From Comamonadaceae bacterium OTU4NAUVB1 (GTDB taxonomy: Bacteria; Pseudomonadota; Gammaproteobacteria; Burkholderiales; Burkholderiaceae_C), in the NCBI GenBank assembly GCA_024372625.1, contig CP099605.1:2108001-2172000 (forward strand): a DNA stretch of 64,000 nucleotides. The letters run 5' to 3'. Below, one piece after another: positions 33,931 to 43,687 of the stretch. The position numbers and the translations under genes are program-made. Numbering within the stretch: the stretch's first letter is position 1; every line of letters begins with the position of its first letter. A model generated the notes under the pieces. That model ran no database searches. It was not told the origin of the DNA and was given only the letters and a program-made list of their open reading frames with translations.

Positions 33931-34042
33931 AAAGAATTGCCCCAATTCGAACCGCGATCCGCCCCTCGACAAGGCGCACCAAAACAGCCAGCAACGCAAA
34001 TTGCCCCGATTTTTCAATGTAAATCAGGACATATTGTATTGA
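33903..34042. promoter_or_regulatory. CAATGTA repeat region, likely MocR-type operator
   Basis: CAATGTA occurs at 33903-33909, 33915-33921 and 34015-34021. The last is the left arm of an imperfect inverted repeat that ends with ATTGTATTGA (34033-34042). ATGTATCGATCCAT at 33919-33930 and around is also nearly palindromic. The stretch is AT-rich and lies between the regulator and RidA starts, as expected for a shared operator and promoter. Confidence 0.45.
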
Positions 34043-34108
34043 TCTCTCATTGGCATGGCGATTGCAATCGCTGCTGCGATCCAACTCCGCCATCGTGCAG
34101 GTCGACGC

Positions 34109-34516
34109 ATGCAGACACCCGAGAAAGCCATCCTTTTCCACATGATTCCGGACGGGCCCCGACCCGTCGCGCCGTTCAGCCACGCCACCGAGAGCGACGG
34201 CTTCGTCTTCGTGACGGGCCAGATGCCCGACACACCGGCCGCCCCGGGCCGGCTGCCCGAGGGCATCCGGGCGCAGACCCTCAACGTGATGGCGAACCTG
34301 CGCGCCGTGCTGGCCGGCCTCGGCCTGGGCTTCGAGCACGTCGTGGTCGCGCGGGCCTACCTGACGCGCTTCCAGGACGACTACGCGGCGTTCAACGACA
34401 CCTACCGCGACTTCTTTCCGGCGGGCGAACTGCCGGCCCGCACCTGCGTCGGCGTCACCGGACTGGCCTACGACGCGCGGGTCGAAATCGACCTCGTCGC
34501 GCGCCGACCGGCCTGA
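34109..34516 (+). CDS. RidA family reactive-imine deaminase
   Basis: A 135-residue RidA/YjgF-family protein. RidA enzymes hydrolyse reactive enamine/imine intermediates made by PLP enzymes or amino-acid oxidases. The fold signature is present: GFVFVTGQMP, NVMANLRAVLAGLGLGFEHVVVARAYLT (about 59-86) and the C-terminal RTCVGVTGLAYDARVEID with the catalytic-site arginine (R111) and acid (E126). I start at ATG 34109. It is the first gene after the divergent MocR regulator and 47 bases before an ABC-type amino-acid binding protein, so it probably removes imines made during catabolism of the imported amino acid. Confidence 0.85.
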   Translation: MQTPEKAILFHMIPDGPRPVAPFSHATESDGFVFVTGQMPDTPAAPGRLPEGIRAQTLNVMANLRAVLAGLGLGFEHVVVARAYLTRFQDDYAAFNDTYRDFFPAGELPARTCVGVTGLAYDARVEIDLVARRPA

Positions 34517-34563
34517 ACCGCGTTCCTCGTCCCTCCCCCGCATCGACCACCCAAGGAAACCCC

Positions 34564-35403
34564 ATGTCTCTCCATTCGATCCCCACCCGTGCGTTCGCCA
34601 CCCTCGCCACCGCGCTGGCCCTGCTGGCCGGTGCCGGCGGCGCGAGTTCGGCGACGCTGGAGGAAATCAAGGCCAGGGGCGTGATGACCGTCGCGACCGA
34701 GGACGACTACAAGCCGTTCGAGTTCGTCGTCGACGGCAAGCCGATGGGCCTCGACCACGACCTGCTGGCGCTCTACCGCAAGCAGGTGACCTGGAAGGTC
34801 GAGCAGCAGATCATTCCCTGGTCGGGCCTGCTGCCGGGCGTGACGACCGGCAAGTACGACGTGGCCCTCACCGCCGTGGTGGTGACGGCCGAGCGCGCCA
34901 GGCGCCTGGACTTCACCATGCCCATCGCGGACGCCACGCAGTACTACGCCGCCCGCGCCGACGACGTCTCGATCCGCTCGGTGGCCGACCTCGACGGCAA
35001 GACGGTCGGCGTCCAGGCCGGTGGCGGTTCCTTCGCGGCGCTCGCCAACCTGCGCAAGCTGCTCGCGGCCAGCGGCGGCGGCGTGGGACGCGTCGTGCAG
35101 TACGGCTCGTTCCCCGAGGCCTACCAGGACCTCGCGAACGGACGCGTCGACTACGTGGTCAACGGCGTCGTCAACCTGACCAGCCTCGTCAAGGAACAGC
35201 CGCAGCGCTTCAAGCTGGGCAGCGCCGTCGGCGTTCCGACGTATGCGGCCTGGGCCGTGGCCAAGGGCAACACCACCGTGCTGGCGCAGCTCGACGGCTT
35301 CATGGCGAAGGCGCGGGCCGACGGGTCGCTCCATGCCCTGCAGGAGAAGTGGCTCGGCCGGGCGTTCAAGGACCTGCCGACCACCGCGCCGCTGGGCGAA
35401 TGA
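34564..35403 (+). CDS. Polar amino-acid ABC transporter, periplasmic binding protein
   Basis: A 279-residue family-3 solute-binding protein. The signal peptide (about 1-29, ALALLAGAGGASSA) is followed by two lobes: LEEIKARGVMTVATEDDYKPFEFV near the start, the SGLLPGVTTGKYDVALTAVVVTAERAR stretch (about 87-113) where the conserved Arg binds the ligand carboxylate, and the hinge strands around KTVGVQAGGGSF. CCCAAGGAAACCCC precedes the ATG. It is followed by two permeases and an ATPase, completing a polar amino-acid uptake system. The ligand (basic, acidic or neutral amino acid, or opine-like) cannot be set from sequence. Confidence 0.9.
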   Translation: MSLHSIPTRAFATLATALALLAGAGGASSATLEEIKARGVMTVATEDDYKPFEFVVDGKPMGLDHDLLALYRKQVTWKVEQQIIPWSGLLPGVTTGKYDVALTAVVVTAERARRLDFTMPIADATQYYAARADDVSIRSVADLDGKTVGVQAGGGSFAALANLRKLLAASGGGVGRVVQYGSFPEAYQDLANGRVDYVVNGVVNLTSLVKEQPQRFKLGSAVGVPTYAAWAVAKGNTTVLAQLDGFMAKARADGSLHALQEKWLGRAFKDLPTTAPLGE

Positions 35404-35427
35404 GGGCGCGGGCGAGCACCCGTCACC

Positions 35428-36081
35428 ATGACGACGACCTCCTTCCTGACCCTGCTCCACGGCGCCGGCATCACCGTGGCGCTGTCGCTCGCCGCCATCG
35501 CCGCCGGCCTGCCCCTGGGCCTGCTGATGGCGCTGGCCCGCTGGCGGCGCGTGCCGGTCGTGGCCACGCTGGTCGCCGCCTACGTCGGCCTCATGCGGCC
35601 GACGCCCATGATCACGCTGTGCCTGTTCGTGTTCTTCCTGCTCCCGGTGACCGGGCTGGACCTGCCGCCCATGCTGGCGGCGATGCTGGCCCTGGCGCTG
35701 AACACGGCGGCCTTCAACTGCGAGATCTGGCGCGCCGGCCTGGCTTCCATCCCGCGTGAGCAGTTCGAGGCGGCGGCCGCGTTCGGCATGTCCGACGGCC
35801 AGGCGTTGCACCGCATCGTGCTGCCCCAGCTCTGGCGTTCCAGCCTGGGGCCGCTGGTCAGCGAGATGACGCTGCTGCTCAAGGTGACGCCGGCCGTCTC
35901 GGTGATCGGCATCGTGGACATCACGCGGGCCGCCAGCCGCATCGGCGCCCAGACCTACGAGCCCCTGCCCGCGTTCATCGCCGCCACCCTGCTCTACACC
36001 GTCCTCGTGGCCGTGGTCGTGCGGGGCCAGCGCGGGCTCGAGCGCCGGATCGCGCGACGCTACGGGTACGCCGCGCCATGA
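35428..36081 (+). CDS. Amino-acid ABC transporter permease 1
   Basis: A 217-residue HisM/GlnP-type inner-membrane permease with about five membrane segments. The His/Glu/Gln/Arg/opine family signature YVGLMRPTPMITLCLFVFFLLP (about 52-73) and the EAA loop EQFEAAAAFGMSDGQALHRIVLPQLW (about 111-136), which docks the ATPase, are clear. It starts 24 bases after the binding protein and overlaps the second permease by four bases (ATGA). The two permeases should form the heterodimeric channel. Confidence 0.9.
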   Translation: MTTTSFLTLLHGAGITVALSLAAIAAGLPLGLLMALARWRRVPVVATLVAAYVGLMRPTPMITLCLFVFFLLPVTGLDLPPMLAAMLALALNTAAFNCEIWRAGLASIPREQFEAAAAFGMSDGQALHRIVLPQLWRSSLGPLVSEMTLLLKVTPAVSVIGIVDITRAASRIGAQTYEPLPAFIAATLLYTVLVAVVVRGQRGLERRIARRYGYAAP

Positions 36082-36725
36082 GCGGGCTCGACGCGATCTG
36101 GGAGGCCCGGGACCTCTTCGCGGCGGGGGCGTGGACGACCCTCGCCCTGGTGGGTCTGTGCCTCGCGACGAGCGTGCCCCTGGCGCTGCTGGCCGGCGCG
36201 GTGCTCGGCGAGGGCCCGCGCGCACTGGCCAACGCCGCCCGCCTGGTGGCCGACGGCATGCGCTGCGTGCCCTTCCTGCTGTTCGCCTACCTCGTCTATT
36301 ACGGGCTGCCCGCGCTGGGCGTCAGGCTGGAGCCGTTCGCCGCGGGGCTCCTGAGCCTGGTGGTCTACAACACGGCCTATTTCTTCGAGATCTTCCGCAG
36401 CCAGGCGCAGACGCTGCCGCCGGAAACCCTGCTGGCGGCCGATGCCTTCGGCTTCTCGCGGCGCAAGCGCTACCAGCGCATCGTGCTGCCGCAACTGCTC
36501 GGCGCGGCCGCGCCGATGCTGGGCAACCAGGCCATCATGGTCATGAAGGACAGCGCGCTGCTGATGGTCATCACCCTCCAGGACATCACGTTCGCGGCCA
36601 ACTTCGTCAGTGCGAACGCGTTCGCGCCCTTCGCACCGTTCGTGCTGGCCATGGCGCTGTACTGGTTCATCTCCCTCGGCATCGACCTGGCCGCGCGCCG
36701 GGCCGGCCGGCAACTCCCAAGGTAG
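36078..36725 (+). CDS. Amino-acid ABC transporter permease 2
   Basis: A 215-residue partner permease of the same family, with about five membrane segments, the GMRCVPFLLFAYLVYYGLP segment (about 55-74) and the ATPase-docking EAA loop PPETLLAADAFGFSRRKRYQRIVLPQLL (about 114-141). Overlap with permease 1 and a four-base gap to the ATPase gene show one operon. A role in the same uptake system follows from context. Confidence 0.9.
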   Translation: MSGLDAIWEARDLFAAGAWTTLALVGLCLATSVPLALLAGAVLGEGPRALANAARLVADGMRCVPFLLFAYLVYYGLPALGVRLEPFAAGLLSLVVYNTAYFFEIFRSQAQTLPPETLLAADAFGFSRRKRYQRIVLPQLLGAAAPMLGNQAIMVMKDSALLMVITLQDITFAANFVSANAFAPFAPFVLAMALYWFISLGIDLAARRAGRQLPR

Positions 36726-36728
36726 GCA

Positions 36729-37508
36729 ATGAAGCATCCCGACCCGCCATCGGCGGCGATTTCCGTGCGCGGCCTCTGCAAGGACTACGACGGCGTCGAG
36801 GTCCTGCGCGACATCGGTTTCGACGTGGCGCCCGGCACCACGACCTGCCTGCTCGGCCCCAGCGGCTCGGGCAAGTCGACCCTCCTGCGCTGCCTGAACT
36901 GGCTGGAGGTTCCGGCCCGGGGCACGGTCCGGATCGGCGGCGAGCGGATGGGCCGCGTGGACGAGGGCGGGGCGAGCCGTCCGATGTCGCGCCGGGAACT
37001 GGCCACGGCGCGCGGCAGGATCGGCACGGTGTTCCAGAACTTCGCCCTGTGGCCGCACCTGACGGTGCTGGAGAACGTCATGGAGGCGCCGGTCCACGTG
37101 CATGGCCGCTCGCCGGCCGAGGCGCGCGAGCAGGCCGTGCTGCTGCTCGACCGGGTGGGCCTGTCGACCAAGGCGCACGAGTATCCCCACCGGCTCTCCG
37201 GCGGACAGAAACAGCGCGTGGCGATCAGCCGGGCCCTGGCCATCCGGCCCCGGGTGCTGCTGTTCGACGAACCGACCAGCGCGCTGGACCCCGAGATGGT
37301 CGGCGAGGTCCTGGAGGTGATGCGCCAGCTGGCGGCGACGGGACTCACGATGATGGTGGTCACCCACGAGATGGGTTTCGCCCGGGACGTCGCCGACAAC
37401 GTCATGTTCCTCGACGGCGGCAAGCTCGTCGAGATGGCCACGCCGGACCACTTCTTCCAGCGGCCCCGGACCGAGCGGGCGAAGCGGTTCCTGGCGCGCC
37501 ACGCGTGA
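36729..37508 (+). CDS. Amino-acid ABC transporter ATPase
   Basis: A 259-residue ABC ATPase of the polar amino-acid (GlnQ/HisP) group. Motifs: Walker A GPSGSGKST (43-51), Q-loop in FQNFALWPHLTVLENV, signature LSGGQKQRVAI, Walker B LLFDEPTSALDPE and the H-loop in VVTHEMGFARDVAD. It is the last gene of the MocR-controlled operon and should power the two permeases. Length is typical. The genes end just before three 12-base tandem repeats and the convergent NarL-type regulator. Confidence 0.93.
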   Translation: MKHPDPPSAAISVRGLCKDYDGVEVLRDIGFDVAPGTTTCLLGPSGSGKSTLLRCLNWLEVPARGTVRIGGERMGRVDEGGASRPMSRRELATARGRIGTVFQNFALWPHLTVLENVMEAPVHVHGRSPAEAREQAVLLLDRVGLSTKAHEYPHRLSGGQKQRVAISRALAIRPRVLLFDEPTSALDPEMVGEVLEVMRQLAATGLTMMVVTHEMGFARDVADNVMFLDGGKLVEMATPDHFFQRPRTERAKRFLARHA

Positions 37509-37528
37509 TCGCGGGCCGCCGCCCCACC

Positions 37529-37564
37529 CGCCGGGCCGTCCGCCGGGCCGTCCGCCGGGCCGTC
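37529..37564. repeat. Three tandem 12-base repeats
   Basis: CGCCGGGCCGTC is repeated three times without change in the convergent gap between the ABC ATPase and the response regulator. Non-coding, probably slippage-prone; no T-tailed hairpin is visible. Confidence 0.8.
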
Positions 37565-37584
37565 CGCGCAGCCGCCGGGCGCGC

Positions 37585-38220
37585 TCAGACCAGCTGGTTG
37601 CGGATCGCGTAGACCGTGACGGCCGCGTTGTTGGGCAGGTTGAGCTTCTCCAGCACGCGCGAGCGGTAGACGCTGACGGTCTTGGGGCTGAGCTTGAGCT
37701 CCTCGGCGATGTCCGACAGGCGCTTGCCCGAGGCGATCATCGTCAGCGTCTGCAGTTCGCGGTCGGAGAGCACCGAATGCGCCAGGGTGCTGTCCTGCGC
37801 CGGGCGCGACACCGTCTCGGCCAGCATCTGCGCCATCTCCGGCGTGACGTACTTGCGGCCCTGCGCCACCAGGCGCGTGGCCATCACCAGTTCGGCCGGA
37901 TCGCCGCTCTTGCTGACATAGCCCTGGGCGCCCGCCTTCAGGCAGCGGATGGCGTACTGCTCCTCCGGAAACATCGACACCACCAGCACCCGCACCGTCG
38001 ATTCGGCATCGGCCAGCGCCGCCAGCACCTCCAGCCCGCCCCGCCCCGGCAGCGCCAGGTCGAGCAGCAGGACGTCGCAGTGGACGTGGCGCAGCAGTTC
38101 GCGCACGTCCGCGTAGCTCGACGCCTCGCCCGTCACCCGCAGGTCGACGGCCTCCTGAAGCGTCTGGCGGATGCCGCGACGCACCAGCGCATGGTCGTCG
38201 CATATCACCACATCGATCAT
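37585..38220 (-). CDS. NarL/FixJ-type response regulator
   Basis: A 211-residue two-component response regulator. The receiver domain (1-120) has the acidic pocket D8/D9, the phosphoacceptor D54 (in VLLLDLALPGRGG), a conserved Ser (VVSMF) and K104 (YVSKSG). The C-terminal LuxR-type helix-turn-helix (about 145-205) reads LSDRELQTLTMIASGKRLSDIAEELKLSPKTVSVYRSRVLEKL in family pattern. It overlaps the start of the neighbouring histidine kinase by four bases (ATGA), which pairs the two. Targets are unknown. Confidence 0.92.
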   Translation of the reverse strand: MIDVVICDDHALVRRGIRQTLQEAVDLRVTGEASSYADVRELLRHVHCDVLLLDLALPGRGGLEVLAALADAESTVRVLVVSMFPEEQYAIRCLKAGAQGYVSKSGDPAELVMATRLVAQGRKYVTPEMAQMLAETVSRPAQDSTLAHSVLSDRELQTLTMIASGKRLSDIAEELKLSPKTVSVYRSRVLEKLNLPNNAAVTVYAIRNQLV

Positions 38221-39032
38221 CCGGGTCTCCCGTGCACGCCTTGCGCGTCGTCTTCGTTGTCGTGGCCGCCGTCGCCGTCAGCCTCGCCGCCTCCCGGCCC
38301 GCCGCGCACGGGCACCGTCATGCGCACCGCCGTGCCGTGTCCCGGCCGGCTGTCGATGGCGAAGCGTCCGCCCGCCGAGCGCGCGCGCTCGGCCAGCCCG
38401 CGCAGGCCGAAGCCCCCGGCGCCGCGCGGGTCGTCGGCGCCGCGCGGCGTCCGCGCCGCGCCGAGGTCGAAACCCCGGCCGTCGTCGCGCACCGCCAGCC
38501 ACGCCGCGTCGCCCTCGCGCCCGCACGCGACGGTCGCCGCGCCGGCCCGCGCATGGCGCGCGACGTTGGCGAGCGCCTCCTGCGCGGTCCGGTAGAGCGC
38601 CAGGCGCGTGGACGCGGACAGCGCCGCGTCCAGGCCGGGCGCGATCTCCAGCGCCACCGGCAGCCCGTGGCGCCGTCCGACGTCCCGTGTCAGCGCGCGC
38701 AGCGCCGCCGCCAGGCCCTCCGACAGGTCGGGCGGATACAGGTCGTGCACCACGCGCTGCGTCGCGGCCATCGCCTGGCGCAGGGCCGCGTGCGCGGAGG
38801 CGACGTGCGCCGCCGCGTCGGCGTGGCCCGGATGGCGCGCCACCCACGACAGGTCGAAATGCGCCGCGCCGAGGGCACCGCCGATGTCGTCGTGGATCTC
38901 GCGCGCCAGCGCGCGGCGTTGGGCTTCCAGCAGGTCCTGGACGGCACCGGTGGCGCCGTCGTCCAGGACCGCCGCCGCCGTCGGCATGGCGGCGGGAGGG
39001 CATGAGGTGGTCACGGAAGGGAGTCGCTGCAT
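38217..39032 (-). CDS. NarX/DegS-type histidine kinase without a visible sensor domain
   Basis: A soluble histidine kinase of up to 271 residues. After a short Pro/Ala N-terminus comes the HisKA_3 dimerisation domain with the phosphoacceptor histidine (H47 in REIHDDIGG) and then the HATPase domain with ALYRTAQEALANVARHA (N box) and VRDDGRGFD (G1 box). No membrane helix, PAS, GAF or HAMP is visible, so the input signal must come from a partner protein, or the short N-terminus. Start at 39032 is uncertain: an ATG at 38987 is possible, and the frame is open far upstream. The end is Gly/Asp/His rich. It is coupled to the NarL-type regulator. Confidence 0.82.
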   Translation of the reverse strand: MQRLPSVTTSCPPAAMPTAAAVLDDGATGAVQDLLEAQRRALAREIHDDIGGALGAAHFDLSWVARHPGHADAAAHVASAHAALRQAMAATQRVVHDLYPPDLSEGLAAALRALTRDVGRRHGLPVALEIAPGLDAALSASTRLALYRTAQEALANVARHARAGAATVACGREGDAAWLAVRDDGRGFDLGAARTPRGADDPRGAGGFGLRGLAERARSAGGRFAIDSRPGHGTAVRMTVPVRGGPGGGEADGDGGHDNEDDAQGVHGRPG

Positions 39033-39312
39033 CGTGGCGGATGATAGGTGACAAATGTTACCAACCTTGTCCGGAACGGTGTCGTAAGCAGGCGCCCACC
39101 TCCCGGCCCGGCCCGGCCGGCCCGTGGCCGCGCATCCGTGCCGGCCGGCCGGCGGCCGCGTGGAGGCCGGGTTCGCCGGCCTTCCCGGGGCGAAGGCTGA
39201 CGGTCCGGCCGCGGGGCCTCGGCTATGTTGCGGCTCCATCCGGCACGGACACCCGCCCGTGCGGACGGCAGCACGACAACCACGAGAACGCCGCACCGGC
39301 ATCCAACGCTCC

Positions 39313-40772
39313 ATGAGATCCCTGCGCGGCCAACTGGTCTTCTTCTGGCTGCTGCTGCTGGGCGTGTGCGTGGCGCTGGCCATCGTGATGATCACGCTCT
39401 ATCGCAGCAGCGTGGGCGTGCAGATCGCCACCGCGAGCGCCGCCGCCGAGCGCGCCTGCGGCGAGATCGCCACGCGCTACGCGCGCTCCCTGCCCGCCCC
39501 GCCGCCCGAGCGGGCGCAGCTCGACCTGCTGCAGGTGCTGCTGCAGCTGGTGCTGCTGGAGGCGCCACGGGTGGAGGGCGGCGTCTGGCAGGCGGCCGAC
39601 GGCCTGATCGCCTATGCGTACCCGACCTACGAGGGCGGTGGCGCCAAGCGCGACATCCCCGCCGCCGAGCAGCCGCTGATCGTCGAGATCGCGCGGCAGG
39701 CGGCCCGCATGCAGCGCACGCGGACCGACGTGGTGCGCGGCAGCCGCGAGGCGCTGGTCGTGACGGCCTGTCCGCTGAGCGCGCCCGGCGGCGACCTGGC
39801 CGCCTGGACCATGACGCGCACCCACGCCGGCGCGCTCGACGCCCAGGCCAGCGTGCGCGCCGGCATCGTCGCCCTGATGGCGGCGGTGATCGCCTCCGGG
39901 CTCTGGCTGGGCCTGATCCTGCGGCGCGGCCTGCGCCACGTGCAGCGGCTCGAGGCGAGCCTGGCGCAGGCCGAGGGCGACGTCGTGCCGGTGCTGGAGG
40001 CGACCGGCGTGCGCGAACTCGACCGCATCGTCGAGGGCTTCAACCGCCATCGCCTGCGCTTCGAGGAAGCGCGCGCGACCCTGCGCGAGGCGGCCCGCCA
40101 GCGCGGCCGCGACCAGCGCCTGGCCGCACTCGGCCGCATGACCGGCAGCATCGCCCACGAGATCCGCAACCCGATCGCCGCGATGCGGCTGAAGGCGGAG
40201 AACGCCCTGGCCGGCGCGCCGGCACGCCAGCCCGACGCCCTGCGCGCCATCGTCGGGCAGATCGACCGGCTCGAGGGCCTGGTGCAGAGCCTGCTGGGCC
40301 TGGTGCAGCCCCTGGCGCTGGCGCCGCGTGAGGTCGCGCTGGCGGCCTGGCTCGACGAACGCGCGGCGTCGGTCGAGGCGCGCGCGGCGGGCGCGGGCGT
40401 GGCGCTCGTCGTGCGGCGCGACGGCCCGGTCTCGGCCGTGTTCGACCCGGTGCACGCGGCGCGCGCGATCGACAACCTGCTCGACAACGCGGTGCGCCAC
40501 ACGCCCCGGGGCGGGCGCGTCACCCTGGCCGCCCTGCGCGACGAACCCGCCGTGGCGGGCCGCGCGCCGGCGCCGCTGCGCCTGCGCGTGGACGACACCG
40601 GGTCCGGCGTGGACGAGGCCGTCCAGGCGCAGCTCTTCGAGCCCTTCGCCACCGGCCGCGCCGACGGCACCGGGCTGGGCCTGGCACTCGCCCGCGAGGT
40701 GGCGCTGGCCCACGGCGGCGACCTGCGCCACGTCGCGCTCGACCCCGGCAGCCGGTTCGAACTGGAGCTTCC

Positions 40773-40788
<16 letters not shown>
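39313..40788 (+). CDS. Membrane sensor histidine kinase (NtrB-like output)
   Basis: A 491-residue sensor kinase. Two membrane helices (about 9-30 and 193-212) enclose a roughly 160-residue periplasmic domain with no recognised fold. A short HAMP-like linker (about 213-270) follows, then HisKA with H282 (GSIAHEIRNPIAAM) and a HATPase with DNLLDNAVRH, DDTGSGV and GTGLGLALA. It overlaps the sigma-54-type regulator gene by 16 bases, so the two form one system. The gene is divergent from the NarX-like kinase, with a 280-base gap containing both promoters. The ligand is unknown; a downstream anion permease suggests an organic acid or inorganic anion. Confidence 0.9.
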
Positions 40789-42155
<1,367 letters not shown>

Positions 42156-42306
42156 GCGGCCGGCGGCCCTGCACCGCGCCGCGCGACCGCGCCCCTTCCG
42201 ACGCCTTCCGCCCCACGCCTTCTGCGTCCCGCCTTCCGTCCTCCGCCCTCCACCGTCCCCCACCGCTTTCAACCGCTTTCAACCTCCTTCCACCGCGTCC
42301 CACCCC

Positions 42307-43485
42307 ATGACCGATTCCGCCGCCGCCCCCACCGCCCGTCCCGGGTCTCCGTCGAACGCCGCCGGGCCCGGCGCCGAGGTTCCGCCCGAGGGCGACGCCC
42401 CGCCCGGCGGCAACGGCCTGCTGTGGGTGCTGGTGGCGGTGGCGATCGTCTTCGCCGTGCTGCGCCCGCGCGCGCCGCTCGACTACGTGGGGCTGGTCGA
42501 CTGGCAGACCGTGGGCGCGCTGGCCGGGCTGCTGGCGATCACGCAGGGCGTGGAGAAGAGCGGCATGCTGCAGGCGACCGCGCAGCGGCTGCTCGCGCGC
42601 GTCACCAGCCTGCGCGCCCTGGCGATGCTGCTGGTGGCGGCGGCGGCCGTGCTCTCGGCCCTGGTCACCAACGACGTCAGCCTGTTCCTGCTGGTGCCGC
42701 TCACGCGCGTGCTGGCCACCCAGGCGCACCTCCCGCTGGCCCGGCTGGTGGTGCTGGAAGCGCTGGCGGTGAACGCCGGCTCGGCCCTCACGCCGATCGG
42801 CAACCCGCAGAACCTCTACCTCTGGCACCGCTCGGGCGACAGCTTCGTCGGCTTCATGGGGATGATGGCGCCGACCGTGGCGATCGTGCTGTTCTGGCTC
42901 TTCGTCGCCACCTGGCTGCTGGTGCCGAAGACGGCCGTCGCGCTGCGCGCGGGCACATCGCCGGCCGGCGTGCAGCCCCGGCTGCTGGCGCTCGCCGGCG
43001 TGCTGTTCGTGGCCTTCGTCGTCGCGCTGGACCGCCACTGGCTGCTCGCCGGGCTGGGGCTCGTCTTCGGCGCCTTCCTGCTGCTCTACCCGCGCGTGCT
43101 GCGCGGGGTGGACTGGGCGCTGCTGGCGATCATCGCGCTGATGTTCGTCGACCTGCGCCAGCTCGGCGAGCTGCCGGTCGTCGCCGCGCTGCTGCACCAG
43201 TGGCCGATCGCCGAGGGCTGGCGCGCCTACCTGGCGGCCATCGCCGCCTCGCAGGTCATCAGCAACGTGCCCGCCGCGATCCTGCTCGACGGCCCGGTGC
43301 GCGACCTGCCGGCCCTGGCCGCGGGCGTGACGGTCGGCGCGTTCGGCTGCGTGCTGGGCTCGCTGGCCAACCTGATCGCGCTGCGCCTGGCGCGGCTGCC
43401 CAACGGGCTGACCGAGTTCCACCGCATCAGCATCCCGTTCCTGCTGGTGTGCGCGGCCTCGGCGGTGTGGCTGCGGATGGGCTGA
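42307..43485 (+). CDS. SLC13/ArsB-NhaD-type anion permease
   Basis: A 392-residue inner-membrane transporter of the ion-transporter superfamily. A Pro/Gly-rich cytoplasmic N-terminus (about 1-35) is followed by roughly ten hydrophobic segments. Two signatures point to the SLC13/ArsB/NhaD group: TNDVSLFLLVPL (about 119-130) and TPIGNPQNLYL (about 161-171), with SNVPAAILL (about 319-327) in the second repeat half. Members carry dicarboxylates, sulfate, arsenite or Na+/H+. The substrate is not predictable here. It follows the NtrC-type system by 151 pyrimidine-rich bases (including two CCGCTTTCAA repeats, 42263-42282) and may be its target. Confidence 0.85.
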   Translation: MTDSAAAPTARPGSPSNAAGPGAEVPPEGDAPPGGNGLLWVLVAVAIVFAVLRPRAPLDYVGLVDWQTVGALAGLLAITQGVEKSGMLQATAQRLLARVTSLRALAMLLVAAAAVLSALVTNDVSLFLLVPLTRVLATQAHLPLARLVVLEALAVNAGSALTPIGNPQNLYLWHRSGDSFVGFMGMMAPTVAIVLFWLFVATWLLVPKTAVALRAGTSPAGVQPRLLALAGVLFVAFVVALDRHWLLAGLGLVFGAFLLLYPRVLRGVDWALLAIIALMFVDLRQLGELPVVAALLHQWPIAEGWRAYLAAIAASQVISNVPAAILLDGPVRDLPALAAGVTVGAFGCVLGSLANLIALRLARLPNGLTEFHRISIPFLLVCAASAVWLRMG

Positions 43486-43653
43486 GCGGTGCCGCCCGGG
43501 CGCCGCAGCACCGGGTGCGTGGACGGGCGCCTGGAAAGGCGTGGTGTCCGGAAAGCGGACGCTCCGGTGTCCCGGGTTCATGCAGCGGGCCGTGTCGGGT
43601 TTACGCAAGTCGTTGATTCACAAGGCATCGGCGCCTGGCACGACACGTGAGAG

Positions 43654-43669
43654 TGTGAAGTACGTCACA
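43654..43669 (+). promoter_or_regulatory. Perfect CRP/FNR-type palindrome TGTGA-N6-TCACA
   Basis: TGTGA, six bases (AGTACG), TCACA matches the classical CRP half-sites exactly. It ends 18 bases before the start codon of the secreted repeat protein and touches its ribosome-binding region (AAAAGGAG), a position that fits repression or a promoter further upstream better than classical activation. Confidence 0.5.
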
Positions 43670-43687
43670 TCCAAAAGGAGTCCCTCC

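Noticed and set aside
42156..42306. A sigma-54 promoter before the anion permease
   Set aside because: No TGGCAC-N5-TTGC-like pair was found, although the gene follows an NtrC-type activator; the gap is simply pyrimidine-rich.
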